From Bacteroidia bacterium (lineage in GTDB: Bacteria; Bacteroidota; Bacteroidia; Bacteroidales; Dysgonomonadaceae): 64,000 bases of DNA. Positions 26,169 through 34,927 of the stretch are shown here, piece by piece (position 1 is the stretch's first letter; each line of letters starts with the position of its first letter). The notes below the pieces were generated by a model. It saw only the letters and a program-made list of their open reading frames with translations, was not told where the DNA came from and did no database searches. Location of the stretch: assembly GCA_025999435.1 (NCBI GenBank), contig BNXH01000001.1:1-64000 (forward strand), in the 5' to 3' direction. Both the position numbers and the translations under genes were made by a program.

Positions 26169-26438
26169 ATAGTACATGACAAAAAATATTTTATATATAT
26201 TTAAAAGACTTATTATGTTGCCCTTACAGGGCGCAGTTCCTTCGGTTGTCATCTCACCGGGGTGTTACCCCGGGCTGGAATATATCAGGCTTTCAGCCTG
26301 TTTATTTCCACGATGCCCTGAAGGGGCTACATAATATAGCCCAATGGCAACGCCTTGGGTGGGAAAACGAAATCCCCTGAAACCGCGCCCTGTAAGGGCA
26401 ATATATGATTTTGTAATATTTTTTGTCATGTACTATGC
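26169..26438. mobile_element. 270-bp MITE-like element, copy 2
   Basis: Same length and layout as the copy at 25704-25973, with perfect 23-bp terminal inverted repeats at 26169-26191 and 26416-26438. It lies at the same offset within the second 465-bp repeat unit, so it arose by tandem duplication of the whole unit rather than by an independent insertion. Confidence 0.7.
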
Positions 26439-26565
26439 AAACTCCACACTCAGTAGTCAACAGTAAACAGTAAACAGTCGGCCTTTTCGTCATTGCGAAC
26501 GGAGTGAAGCAATCCAGAGTATTGATTATTAATGGATTGCTTCGGGTAAACCCTCGCAATGACGT

Positions 26566-26793
26566 GCGACAGTCATCAGTCAACAACTCGTACCTTGTAC
26601 CTCGTATCTCGTCTACTCGTAACTTTTAACTAAAATGTAACAAACTCCACACTCATTTTCAAATTTGCTAATTCGCTAATTCGCTAATTTGCTAATTGTC
26701 TATTATAGATAAAACTAGCGCCATTCTTCATTTTTAATTTTTCATTTTTTTTGATGGGTTGCCCTGGTGACATTGCTCTAAAGATAGGATAGT
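26566..26793. repeat. Repeat-derived stretch before uvrA
   Basis: It contains one more TAACAAACTCC word near 26638 and an AT-rich stretch (ATTTTCAAATTTGCTAATTC and following, about 26655-26700) in which the octamer GCTAATTC/T is repeated in tandem. The latter resembles the repeats inside the hdr-flx operon. No gene is seen. Confidence 0.6.
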
Positions 26794-26807
26794 TTGCTCT
26801 TTTTTAG

Positions 26808-26815
26808 TATTTTTG
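26808..26815 (+). promoter_or_regulatory. -7 promoter element of uvrA
   Basis: TATTTTTG at 26808-26815 fits TAnnTTTG. The expected transcription start (near 26821) lies 15 bases before the ATG at 26836, which argues against the longer ORF starting at 26794. No well-spaced -33 box was found. Confidence 0.5.
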
Positions 26816-26835
26816 TATCCATTTTCCGAAAAGCC

Positions 26836-29625
26836 ATGTCAGAAGAAAAAAATATTTTCATAAAAGGGGCGCGTGTCAATAACCTGAAAAATATCGACGT
26901 TGAAATACCCCGAAACAAATTTGTCGTTATCACCGGACTGTCTGGTTCGGGAAAATCGTCCCTTGCTTTTGATACCCTCTATGCCGAGGGACAGCGACGT
27001 TATGTAGAAAGCCTGTCGGCATACGCCCGTCAGTTTTTGGGCAGGATGAATAAGCCCGAATGCGATTATATAAAAGGGATTCCGCCGGCTATTGCGATCG
27101 AGCAGCGTGTCAGTGCGCGAAATCCGCGTTCGACAGTGGGTACCTCGACTGAAACATATGAGTATCTGCGCTTATTATTCGCACGGGTAGGCAAGACTAT
27201 TTCTCCGGTCTCCGGTCAAGAGGTGAAAAAACATCAGGTAAGCGACATTGTAGAAAAAATGTTGTCATATCCCGAAGATACACGTCTGGCTATTCTTACC
27301 AAAGTCATATTGCGGGATGGCCGAACATTGAATGAACAACTGGAAATATTGCAAAAGGAAGGCTTTTCGAGGGTTGAACTGTCCGGGAAATTTGAAAGGA
27401 TTGAAGATATCTTAGCCTCGAAAGAAAAAATAAACCCGGATAACTTGCTCCTCTTAATCGACCGTCTGACATGTGATAAAGATGCCGCCAATATAAGCCG
27501 TTTCTCGGAATCGATAGAAACAGCATTCTTCGAAGGAGAAGGTGACTGCGTTGTCCGTTTCTACGGCGAAAAGACCGGATCTTTCGATTTTTCAAGGCAT
27601 TTCGAGGCAGATGGTATACAATTCGAGGAGCCATCCGACCTGATGTTCAGTTTTAATAGTCCTGTTGGCGCTTGCCCTGTTTGCGAAGGTTTTGGCAGGG
27701 TAATGGGTATTGATGAAGATCTGGTCATTCCGAATAAAGGCCTTTCAGTCTATGAAGATGCTGTTGTTTGTTGGAAAGGCGAGAAAATGAGTGAATGGAA
27801 GACTGAATTCATCCACGCAGCCAACCGACATGATTTCCCAATTCATCGACCTTATTTCGAACTATCGGAGAAGGAAAAAGAGTTGCTATGGCATGGGACA
27901 AAGGGACTTCACGGTATCGATGATTTCTTTAAAATGATAGAAGAAAACCAATATAAAATACAGTATCGTGTGATGCTAGCCCGTTATCGTGGTAAAACTA
28001 CCTGTCCTTCGTGCAAGGGTTCGCGCCTTAAACCGCAGGCTCTTTACGTAAAAGTGGGAGGGAAGACTATCGCCGATCTGGTTTTGATGCCGATTACAGA
28101 GTTGAAGGTATTCTTTGAGGAATTGGAATTGAATGAAATGGATGCCGCTGTTGCAAAACGGCTATTAACCGATATAAACGTCCGTATTCAATATCTTGTA
28201 AATGTGGGGTTAGGCTATCTTACTCTTAATCGCCTGTCTAATTCTCTCTCGGGTGGCGAGAGCCAGCGAATTAATCTGGCGACATCGTTGGGAAGCAGTC
28301 TTGTCGGTTCTTTGTATATACTGGACGAACCGAGCATAGGTCTTCATTCCCGTGATACAGATCTGTTAATTAACGTCTTACAGGAATTGAAGTCGATTGG
28401 AAACACGGTTGTCGTCGTGGAGCACGATGAAGAAATCATTCGTGCCGCCGATTACATTATCGATATAGGCCCTAAAGCCGGGCGTTTGGGTGGTGAGGTC
28501 GTCTATCAGGGAGATGTCGCCGGGCTTCAAAAGCAGACGGAAAGCTACACCGTCCGTTATTTGAATGGAGAAGAAAAGATTGAAGTTCCCGGAGTAAGGC
28601 GTAAGTGGAACAACTACATTGAAGTGAAAGGTGCCAGACAAAATAATCTGAAAAACCTGAATGTTAAGTTTCCTCTTAATGTAATGACTGTCGTAACAGG
28701 GGTTAGTGGTTCGGGAAAATCATCCTTGGTATGTGATGTTTTTTATACAGCATTGGAAAGGTATTATAAGGGAAAGGGCGAGCAAATAGTTCAATACAAT
28801 AGTCTTGAAGGCGATCTTAAGCTGGTAAAGGATATTGAAATGGTGGACCAGAACCCGATAGGCCGATCGTCCCGCTCCAATCCGGTAACTTATATAAAAG
28901 CATATGACGAAATACGCAAATTGTTTGCCGACCAACCCTTAGCTAAGCAAATGCATTTTACTCCGGCCTATTTCTCATTCAATGTAGAAGGAGGTCGTTG
29001 CGAAGAATGTGCCGGGGAAGGCAAAATATTGGTCGAGATGCAGTTTATGGCGGACGTTTTACTTGAATGCGAAGTTTGTAAAGGAAGAAGATTCAAACAG
29101 GATGTTCTGGATGTGCAATACAGAGGAGCCAGTATATACGATGTGCTGGAAATGACAATAGATCAGGCTATCGAGTTTTTTGAAAGAGGTAAGGGATCTT
29201 CCGAGAAGAAGATTGTCAAGCGTCTGAAACCATTGCAAGATGTGGGGTTAGGCTATGTGAAGCTTGGACAGTCGTCTTCATCTTTGTCGGGAGGAGAAAA
29301 CCAACGTGTGAAACTGGCATTCCATCTGGCGGATGAAAGACCGGAACCAACTCTTTTTATATTTGATGAACCGACTACAGGATTGCATTTTCACGATATA
29401 AAGACACTGCTGAAAGCTTTTAATTCATTGATAGAAAGAGGGCATACGATTGTTATTATAGAGCATAATATGGATGTTATAAAGTGCGCCGATCATATTA
29501 TCGATATAGGTCCTGAAGGGGGTAAGGAGGGTGGTTTCATCGTTTGTGAAGGAACCCCTGAAAAGATCGCGCAATGCAAGGAATCGTATACAGGACATTT
29601 TCTGAAAGAGAAAATATCCGGCTGA
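26836..29625 (+). CDS. uvrA: Excinuclease ABC subunit A
   Basis: A 929-residue DNA-damage recognition ATPase of nucleotide excision repair. Two ABC modules are visible: Walker [10 protein letters not shown] (34-42) and GVSGSGKSS in the second half, with LSGGESQR and LSGGENQR signatures. Four CxxC pairs supply the zinc modules (CPVC, CPSC, CEEC, CEVC). The start at 26836 ([20 protein letters not shown]) is preferred because a -7 element lies across the upstream extension. uvrB and uvrC are also in this window, though not adjacent. Confidence 0.96.
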   Translation: MSEEKNIFIKGARVNNLKNIDVEIPRNKFVVITGLSGSGKSSLAFDTLYAEGQRRYVESLSAYARQFLGRMNKPECDYIKGIPPAIAIEQRVSARNPRSTVGTSTETYEYLRLLFARVGKTISPVSGQEVKKHQVSDIVEKMLSYPEDTRLAILTKVILRDGRTLNEQLEILQKEGFSRVELSGKFERIEDILASKEKINPDNLLLLIDRLTCDKDAANISRFSESIETAFFEGEGDCVVRFYGEKTGSFDFSRHFEADGIQFEEPSDLMFSFNSPVGACPVCEGFGRVMGIDEDLVIPNKGLSVYEDAVVCWKGEKMSEWKTEFIHAANRHDFPIHRPYFELSEKEKELLWHGTKGLHGIDDFFKMIEENQYKIQYRVMLARYRGKTTCPSCKGSRLKPQALYVKVGGKTIADLVLMPITELKVFFEELELNEMDAAVAKRLLTDINVRIQYLVNVGLGYLTLNRLSNSLSGGESQRINLATSLGSSLVGSLYILDEPSIGLHSRDTDLLINVLQELKSIGNTVVVVEHDEEIIRAADYIIDIGPKAGRLGGEVVYQGDVAGLQKQTESYTVRYLNGEEKIEVPGVRRKWNNYIEVKGARQNNLKNLNVKFPLNVMTVVTGVSGSGKSSLVCDVFYTALERYYKGKGEQIVQYNSLEGDLKLVKDIEMVDQNPIGRSSRSNPVTYIKAYDEIRKLFADQPLAKQMHFTPAYFSFNVEGGRCEECAGEGKILVEMQFMADVLLECEVCKGRRFKQDVLDVQYRGASIYDVLEMTIDQAIEFFERGKGSSEKKIVKRLKPLQDVGLGYVKLGQSSSSLSGGENQRVKLAFHLADERPEPTLFIFDEPTTGLHFHDIKTLLKAFNSLIERGHTIVIIEHNMDVIKCADHIIDIGPEGGKEGGFIVCEGTPEKIAQCKESYTGHFLKEKISG

Positions 29626-29642
29626 GGGCATATAGATCTTTA

Positions 29643-32348
29643 TCAGAAATCATAATACATATTATCATCTTGCGACTCTTCACTCTTTTTGCCTTTATTT
29701 TTTATGATGTTGAACTGATATGAGAAACTCAGCATAAAATATCGGTTGACCGTATTTGAACGGGAGTCGGACATGTAATTCCCACTTACATAACGTTGAA
29801 TATTGTTCCTGTCGTCCAGTATATCAAAGAACTGAAGTCTTAAAGTACCTTTCTTATTTTTCAGGAATTTTTTATCCACAGAAGCATTCCATAAAACTTC
29901 ACTCTTTTTGAAGTCGTCTCCGTAACCTGAATAATAGGTATAATTCAACCGGCTTTGAATAGAAAAATCGTATGGTAGTTTCCATAAAACAAAATGCTTC
30001 AAACCATACGTCGTGGTATTCCTATCCTCTTCTCCGGCAAGATTATTTCGTGTCAGGTTATATGAAATGGAAGCCATAAGGTTAGTTTCGAATTTGCTCG
30101 ATTTGAATTTTCCGGAAACGGATTCGTTTAATACAACATTGTTGGTTATCGATTTATCACCATTCGAAAAGCCTATATTCTTATAATAGCTGACATAAGT
30201 ACCGGTATTTATAGAAAACTTCTTATTCTTCAGCGGGGTATCATACATCACATTCAGATTAGCCCCCATATCGCCATTCACGTTGCGGTATGTGTTCGTA
30301 GAGTTTCCCTTCTCATCGATAGTAGAATAGTTAACGGCATTATTGGATGTATAGTTAAAACCTCCCGAAATCAACAAGAAACGGCTGGTTTCATAATTCG
30401 ACTTTTGATAATATACATTGAAATTGTGATTAAAGCTAGGTTTCAGATCAGGGTTTCCATAATATTTCGACATAGCGCTCACAATTATTGTGTCCGCCGA
30501 CAACTGGTTGATGCTTGGCTGGCCTGTAGAACCCGAATAATTGAAATCGAGATTGGTATTATCATCCGGTTTGTAAGAGAAATTCAAATTAGGAGAATAG
30601 TTTACTACATTCTGTTTCAAATTATCAACAACGGAATCACCAATATTAACCTTACTCCGCGAATAGGAAGGCGAGATATTAAGACCAACAGTATATTCAT
30701 ACTTTTCTTTAGTGGTCTGAAAGTTAAGCCCGATATTCTGATTTATATACCGGTTCTTTGTTTTGCGGGTATAAGCTGTATCGATAATCGTATAATTCCC
30801 GTTTCCGTCCTTCTTCCAGACATTACGATCCCTGTCCGAATCGTTATTATTCACCGAATAGGCAAATTGTAATCGCCGGTCTTTACCCATTGGCTCTACA
30901 TACGAAAGAGAAAGATTGTAACTATTCGTTTTACTTTCGGTCTTCGATAGCTGATCTATTATTTTATCCCCTGTCCCATCGGAATAGACCGTACGGGAAT
31001 AATTTGATCCGTCACTATCATCGTTCCTCAGAGAAGTATTGAGGGAAAGGCTTACTGTACGCCCCTTATTGTTCAACTTCCGTCCGATAGTCAAATAACT
31101 GTTTATATTGTAACCATCTCCCTTCGACCGGGAAACGGATTGGCTCGATGTTGTATCTCCCTCGGCCACAAAAGACAGGTTCGAAGAAGTGTTGTTATTA
31201 TTCGAATTATTGAAACCGGCATACGACCGGGCGTAGATGGTAGTCAATGAATCGGGACGCCATTCCATATTCAGGCTGAAATTCAAATTTTCTCTTTTAC
31301 TAATCGTAGACATATTATTTTCAGAAAAACGATTCCCTGAAGTTATGAAAGTCTGGGTATTCGTCTTGGTATCCATCTGATTTTCGTTATTGAAGTAACG
31401 AAAACTCCCACCCAGTTTAAGTTTATCCGACGCTTTTATCTGCGCCGAAACCCCCACATTCTTATTTTTATCTATACCGTTATCCATCCCCACCGAGTAC
31501 TCATTATCGCTTACATTATTCATGTCGCCTACAAGCGAAACCTGATTCTCGTTACGCATAAAGTTCACTGTCGCCTTATTGGCGTATTTGTCGTCGCTTC
31601 CATACCCGGCTTTTATATCCCCAAAGATGCTTTGTTTCAGTTCCTCCTTTACTACAAGATTCATTACCTGTTCGGGATCTTTATCTTTGAATCCTGTTAT
31701 TCTGGATTCTTCGGATGCCTCCTTGTACAATTGAAGCTTTTTGATCATATTGGCCGGAAGGTTGTTTAAAGCCATAGGTATATCGTTCCCGAAAAATTCT
31801 TTTCCGTCGACCAGTATCTTCTTCACAGGCTTTCCATTTGCGGTAATATTTCCATTCGCATCTATTTCAATCCCCGGAATATTCCTGATCATATCCTGCA
31901 ACATATCACTTTCCTGCGAGCTATAAGCTCCGGCGGTATATTCTATCGTGTCGCCTTTCACCACAATGCCAGGCGCTTTAGCCTCCACTATGGCGGCTTT
32001 CAGCATGTAATCGGCTTCATGTAAAAAGATACTGTCTGAAATATAAGTTGGATTAGCCGGAGAGATATTAAAGTTTTGTAAAAAAGTTTTATATCCTATA
32101 AAAGATGCTTCGAGAATATAATTTCCGGCAGATACAGGCATCCTGAATTTTCCTTGTCCGTCAGTTGCCGTTCCTTGTACATAAACACTGTCTAACGATA
32201 GAATCCTTATAGAAGCAGAGGGAACAGCTTCTCTTGTTTTTCCGTCATATACAGTGCCTCGCGCATATCCTGCCACGTCTTTCTTACCAGTCTGCGCAAC
32301 CGCGGACAGGCTAATAAAAAACATGAAGAATAAAATCAAATGCTTCAT
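29643..32348 (-). CDS. Outer-membrane beta-barrel family protein with carboxypeptidase-regulatory-like domain
   Basis: A 901-residue outer-membrane protein. A signal peptide (MKHLILFFMFFISLSAVAQ) starts at 32348; an in-frame upstream ATG at 32429 would mask it. A CarboxypepD-regulatory-like beta-sandwich (about residues 30-115, ARGTVYDGKTREAVPSASI) follows, then a TonB-receptor-like plug (about 120-230, GKPVKKILVDGKEFFGND). The rest is a large barrel rich in Asn, Ser and aromatic residues. No TonB box is evident and no SusD-like gene is adjacent, so it is probably not a glycan importer. It converges with uvrA 17 bases apart. Confidence 0.82.
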   Translation of the reverse strand: MKHLILFFMFFISLSAVAQTGKKDVAGYARGTVYDGKTREAVPSASIRILSLDSVYVQGTATDGQGKFRMPVSAGNYILEASFIGYKTFLQNFNISPANPTYISDSIFLHEADYMLKAAIVEAKAPGIVVKGDTIEYTAGAYSSQESDMLQDMIRNIPGIEIDANGNITANGKPVKKILVDGKEFFGNDIPMALNNLPANMIKKLQLYKEASEESRITGFKDKDPEQVMNLVVKEELKQSIFGDIKAGYGSDDKYANKATVNFMRNENQVSLVGDMNNVSDNEYSVGMDNGIDKNKNVGVSAQIKASDKLKLGGSFRYFNNENQMDTKTNTQTFITSGNRFSENNMSTISKRENLNFSLNMEWRPDSLTTIYARSYAGFNNSNNNNTSSNLSFVAEGDTTSSQSVSRSKGDGYNINSYLTIGRKLNNKGRTVSLSLNTSLRNDDSDGSNYSRTVYSDGTGDKIIDQLSKTESKTNSYNLSLSYVEPMGKDRRLQFAYSVNNNDSDRDRNVWKKDGNGNYTIIDTAYTRKTKNRYINQNIGLNFQTTKEKYEYTVGLNISPSYSRSKVNIGDSVVDNLKQNVVNYSPNLNFSYKPDDNTNLDFNYSGSTGQPSINQLSADTIIVSAMSKYYGNPDLKPSFNHNFNVYYQKSNYETSRFLLISGGFNYTSNNAVNYSTIDEKGNSTNTYRNVNGDMGANLNVMYDTPLKNKKFSINTGTYVSYYKNIGFSNGDKSITNNVVLNESVSGKFKSSKFETNLMASISYNLTRNNLAGEEDRNTTTYGLKHFVLWKLPYDFSIQSRLNYTYYSGYGDDFKKSEVLWNASVDKKFLKNKKGTLRLQFFDILDDRNNIQRYVSGNYMSDSRSNTVNRYFMLSFSYQFNIIKNKGKKSEESQDDNMYYDF

Positions 32349-32452
32349 CCGGAAATATAATTTTAGCGACACGAAGATAACTTTTTTATTATAGAGTATA
32401 AAATTGGTGGAAATCGTTAAAGGCCACAATATTTTATGTCAAAAAAAAATGT

Positions 32453-32460
32453 TTACTTTG
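32453..32460 (+). promoter_or_regulatory. -7 promoter element of glyS
   Basis: TTACTTTG at 32453-32460 matches TAnnTTTG at seven of eight positions if its second T replaces A. It lies about 50 bases before the glyS ATG. Confidence 0.35.
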
Positions 32461-32510
32461 TGCCTTAATAATTTAGGAATAAACTGAACTTAAAGAATCA
32501 AAGGTACAAT

Positions 32511-34049
32511 ATGTCGGAAGATGTTTTTAAAAAAATAGTCTCGCATTGCAAAGAGTATGGTTTTGTTTTCCAGTCGAGCGAAATATACGACGGTCTCAGC
32601 GCTGTATACGACTATGGGCAAATGGGAGTTGAATTGAAAAACAACCTCAAAAAATATTGGTGGGACAGTATGGTATTGCTACACGAAAATGTGGTAGGTA
32701 TCGATTCGGCCATCTTTATGCACCCTACCATATGGAAAGCTTCGGGACACGTAGATGCATTCAACGATCCTTTGATAGACAACAAAGACAGTAAAAAACG
32801 TTATCGTGCCGATGTGCTCATCGAAGACCATTTGGCTAAGATAGATGATAAGATAAACAAAGAAGTAGAAAAAGCCGCGAAACGTTTCGGAGAAAGTTTT
32901 GACGAAGCCATGTTTCGTCAGACCAATCCACGTGTATTGGAGAATCAGACAAAGCGCGACGAAATCCACGCACGTTTTGCAAAAGCTTTGAACGATAGCA
33001 ATCTGGAAGAACTTCGCCAGATTATTCTCGACTGCGAAATAGTAGATCCAATCAGCGGAACCCGCAACTGGACAGATGTGCGTCAGTTCAACCTGATGTT
33101 CGCTACCGAAATGGGATCGACTGCCGATGGGGCAATGAAGGTATACCTTCGTCCGGAGACAGCGCAAGGTATTTTCGTAAACTTCCTGAACGTTCAAAAA
33201 ACAGGGCGCATGAAAATCCCGTTCGGTATAGCACAGATAGGAAAAGCATTCCGTAACGAGATTGTCGCGCGTCAGTTTATTTTCCGCATGCGTGAGTTCG
33301 AACAAATGGAAATGCAATTCTTTGTTCGTCCGGGTGAAGAGCTCGACTGGTTTGCTAAATGGAAAGAAGCGCGGATGAACTGGCATAAGTCCCTTGGATT
33401 TGGCGATCATAAATATCGTTTCCACGATCACGATAAGCTCGCACATTATGCGAACGCCGCTACCGATATAGAATTTGAGATGCCATTCGGGTTCAAAGAA
33501 GTTGAAGGAATCCATTCCCGTACAGATTTCGATTTGAGTAGTCATGAGAAGTATTCCGGTAAAAAACTACAATATTTCGACCCTGAACTCAATAAATCGT
33601 ATACTCCTTACGTTATTGAAACGTCTATCGGTGTAGACCGCATGTTCCTCTCTACCATTTCGGCGGCTTATGCGGAAGAAGAACTTGAAGGGGGCGAAAC
33701 ACGCGTCGTATTGAGATTACCGGCGGCTTTAGCTCCTATTAAACTGGCTGTATTGCCATTGGTAAAAAAAGACGGGCTTCCTGAAAAAGCGCGTGAAATC
33801 ATCGACAACTTAAAGTTTGATTTCAAATGCCAGTATGACGAAAAAGACAGTATAGGAAAACGCTACCGTCGTCAGGATGCTATAGGAACTCCATATTGTG
33901 TGACTGTAGACCATCAAACACTTGAAGACAACACAGTAACAATCCGTTATCGCGACTCTATGACGCAGGAACGTGTTGCTATCGATAAATTATCGGATAT
34001 AATATCGGATAAAGTTAGTATGAAAAATTTATTGAAAACTATAAGATAA
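32511..34049 (+). CDS. glyS: Glycyl-tRNA synthetase (homodimeric type)
   Basis: A 512-residue class II aminoacyl-tRNA synthetase of the alpha2 type also found in eukaryotes and Gram-positives, not the tetrameric glyQ/glyS type of E. coli. The N-terminus CKEYGFVFQSSEIYDGL, the class II motif 2 region FRNEIVARQFIFRMREFEQME and the motif 3 region IGVDRMFL are clear. A C-terminal anticodon-binding domain (about 410-512, LAPIKLAVLPLVKK) is present. The stop codon overlaps the start of the FKBP gene (TAATG), suggesting coupled translation. Confidence 0.95.
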   Translation: MSEDVFKKIVSHCKEYGFVFQSSEIYDGLSAVYDYGQMGVELKNNLKKYWWDSMVLLHENVVGIDSAIFMHPTIWKASGHVDAFNDPLIDNKDSKKRYRADVLIEDHLAKIDDKINKEVEKAAKRFGESFDEAMFRQTNPRVLENQTKRDEIHARFAKALNDSNLEELRQIILDCEIVDPISGTRNWTDVRQFNLMFATEMGSTADGAMKVYLRPETAQGIFVNFLNVQKTGRMKIPFGIAQIGKAFRNEIVARQFIFRMREFEQMEMQFFVRPGEELDWFAKWKEARMNWHKSLGFGDHKYRFHDHDKLAHYANAATDIEFEMPFGFKEVEGIHSRTDFDLSSHEKYSGKKLQYFDPELNKSYTPYVIETSIGVDRMFLSTISAAYAEEELEGGETRVVLRLPAALAPIKLAVLPLVKKDGLPEKAREIIDNLKFDFKCQYDEKDSIGKRYRRQDAIGTPYCVTVDHQTLEDNTVTIRYRDSMTQERVAIDKLSDIISDKVSMKNLLKTIR

Positions 34050-34648
34050 TGAACTATAAATTATTTGCTTTAATTGCTATTTTCAGCTTTGTTGTATTCT
34101 CGTCTTGTACTTCGACCGACGATTATGGAATAGATGTGGAATGGAAAAAATATAATGAAAAGATTGTGATGGAAACTGCGGCTAAAACAGCTGAATACAC
34201 CGCGCGAAAATCCCTTAGCAACAATGGCTATGTATATTGGAAATACGTAACCGACTTCATCCCCGATGAAAAATCAGCTCCATCAACAAAAGTAACCGAG
34301 GACGGTACTCCCTATTTCACAGATAGTGTTTCTGTAAGATATACCGGATGGTATCTTTTGAAAGATGGTACTAAATATACATTTAGTACAACTGAAGGGG
34401 ATTACAATGGCGTTCCTAGAACTTTTCTTGTTAGTAGCAACATGGTAAAGGAAATAAGCAGTAATTTAGATGGGGTTACTACTATGTTACAGTATATGAA
34501 AGTCGGGCAACAAGTAGAGTTTTGCATTCCTCAGCGACTCGGATATGGAGGAGTTACACAAGGTTACATACCTGCATACACGACCTTATGGTTTAGAATA
34601 AAATTATTGAAAATAATCCCTGGCAATAAAGGGGAGTGGGATAAGTAA
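34049..34648 (+). CDS. FKBP-type peptidyl-prolyl isomerase lipoprotein
   Basis: A 199-residue lipoprotein: signal MNYKLFALIAIFSFVVFSSC with lipidated C20, a helical spacer, then an FKBP domain (about residues 88-194). Visible FKBP features are DSVSVRYTGWYLLKDGTKY, the loop VTTMLQYMKVGQQVEFCIPQRLGYG and the closing strand TTLWFRIKLLKI. It is reminiscent of the GldI/periplasmic FKBP lipoproteins of Bacteroidota and probably assists folding of exported proteins. Overlaps glyS by one base and is followed by tatA after 29 bases. Confidence 0.85.
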   Translation: MNYKLFALIAIFSFVVFSSCTSTDDYGIDVEWKKYNEKIVMETAAKTAEYTARKSLSNNGYVYWKYVTDFIPDEKSAPSTKVTEDGTPYFTDSVSVRYTGWYLLKDGTKYTFSTTEGDYNGVPRTFLVSSNMVKEISSNLDGVTTMLQYMKVGQQVEFCIPQRLGYGGVTQGYIPAYTTLWFRIKLLKIIPGNKGEWDK

Positions 34649-34677
34649 TAAAAATATACCAAAAAAACTAAAATCAT

Positions 34678-34866
34678 ATGAACACACTATTATTCTTAGG
34701 AAATCTAGGTACCGGAGAGATAATAATTATAGCCATCGTTGTTTTATTATTATTCGGAGGGAAAAAGATACCGGAACTGATGAAAGGTATCGGAAAAGGA
34801 GTTAAAAATTTCAAAGACGGAGTTAACGGCCTGGAAAACGATATCAACGGTACAGGAAACAAGTAA
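34678..34866 (+). CDS. tatA: Sec-independent protein translocase TatA/E family
   Basis: A 62-residue Tat translocase subunit. A short transmembrane helix (about residues 14-27, [14 protein letters not shown]) is followed by the [16 protein letters not shown] hinge and amphipathic helix, then a polar tail. The F-G at the hinge is the conserved TatA signature. tatC is not in the window. A strong bidirectional terminator follows directly. Confidence 0.93.
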   Translation: MNTLLFLGNLGTGEIIIIAIVVLLLFGGKKIPELMKGIGKGVKNFKDGVNGLENDINGTGNK

Positions 34867-34880
34867 AAACATATCTCAAT

Positions 34881-34922
34881 AAAAATAAGCCCGGACTATT
34901 TAAATAATCCGGGCTTATTTTT
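34881..34922. terminator. Bidirectional rho-independent terminator
   Basis: A perfect 15-bp stem: AAAAATAAGCCCGGA at 34881-34895 pairs with TCCGGGCTTATTTTT at 34908-34922, around a 12-base loop. Both strands end in a T run, so it can stop the glyS-FKBP-tatA transcript and the convergent pmbA-GHL10 transcript. Confidence 0.9.
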
Positions 34923-34927
34923 ATATA

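Larger units (their letters stand above)
25553..26565. repeat. 465-bp tandem repeat, about 2.2 copies
   Basis: Copy 1 spans 25553-26017, copy 2 26018-26482 and a partial third copy 26483-26565. The period is 465 bases in both steps and copies 1 and 2 differ at only scattered positions. Each full copy holds a CGTCATTGCG...CGCAATGACG palindrome-like element, an AACTAAAA(A/T)GTAACAAAC word, a 270-bp MITE-like element and a CAGT-rich tail. The third copy lacks the bases between the left arm and GGAGTGAAGC. Short ORFs across it are non-coding by composition. Confidence 0.85.

Noticed and set aside
25180-26480. Possible CRISPR array suggested by repeated short words
   Set aside because: Repeat spacing is irregular, spacers are themselves repeats, the large unit is a 465-bp tandem duplication, and no cas gene is in the window.
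25963-26586. Short ORFs on both strands inside the 465-bp repeats
   Set aside because: They run across inverted repeats and the tandem unit, have no start context, and their products are typical false translations of repeated DNA.
29872-29880. TTATCCACA, a DnaA-box match, as an origin marker
   Set aside because: A single copy inside the coding sequence of an outer-membrane protein gene, with no cluster or AT-rich unwinding region. Expected by chance in 64 kb.
32679-33545. 288-codon minus-strand ORF opposite glyS
   Set aside because: It lies wholly within glyS, whose synthetase motifs are unmistakable. The antisense product shows no family features.
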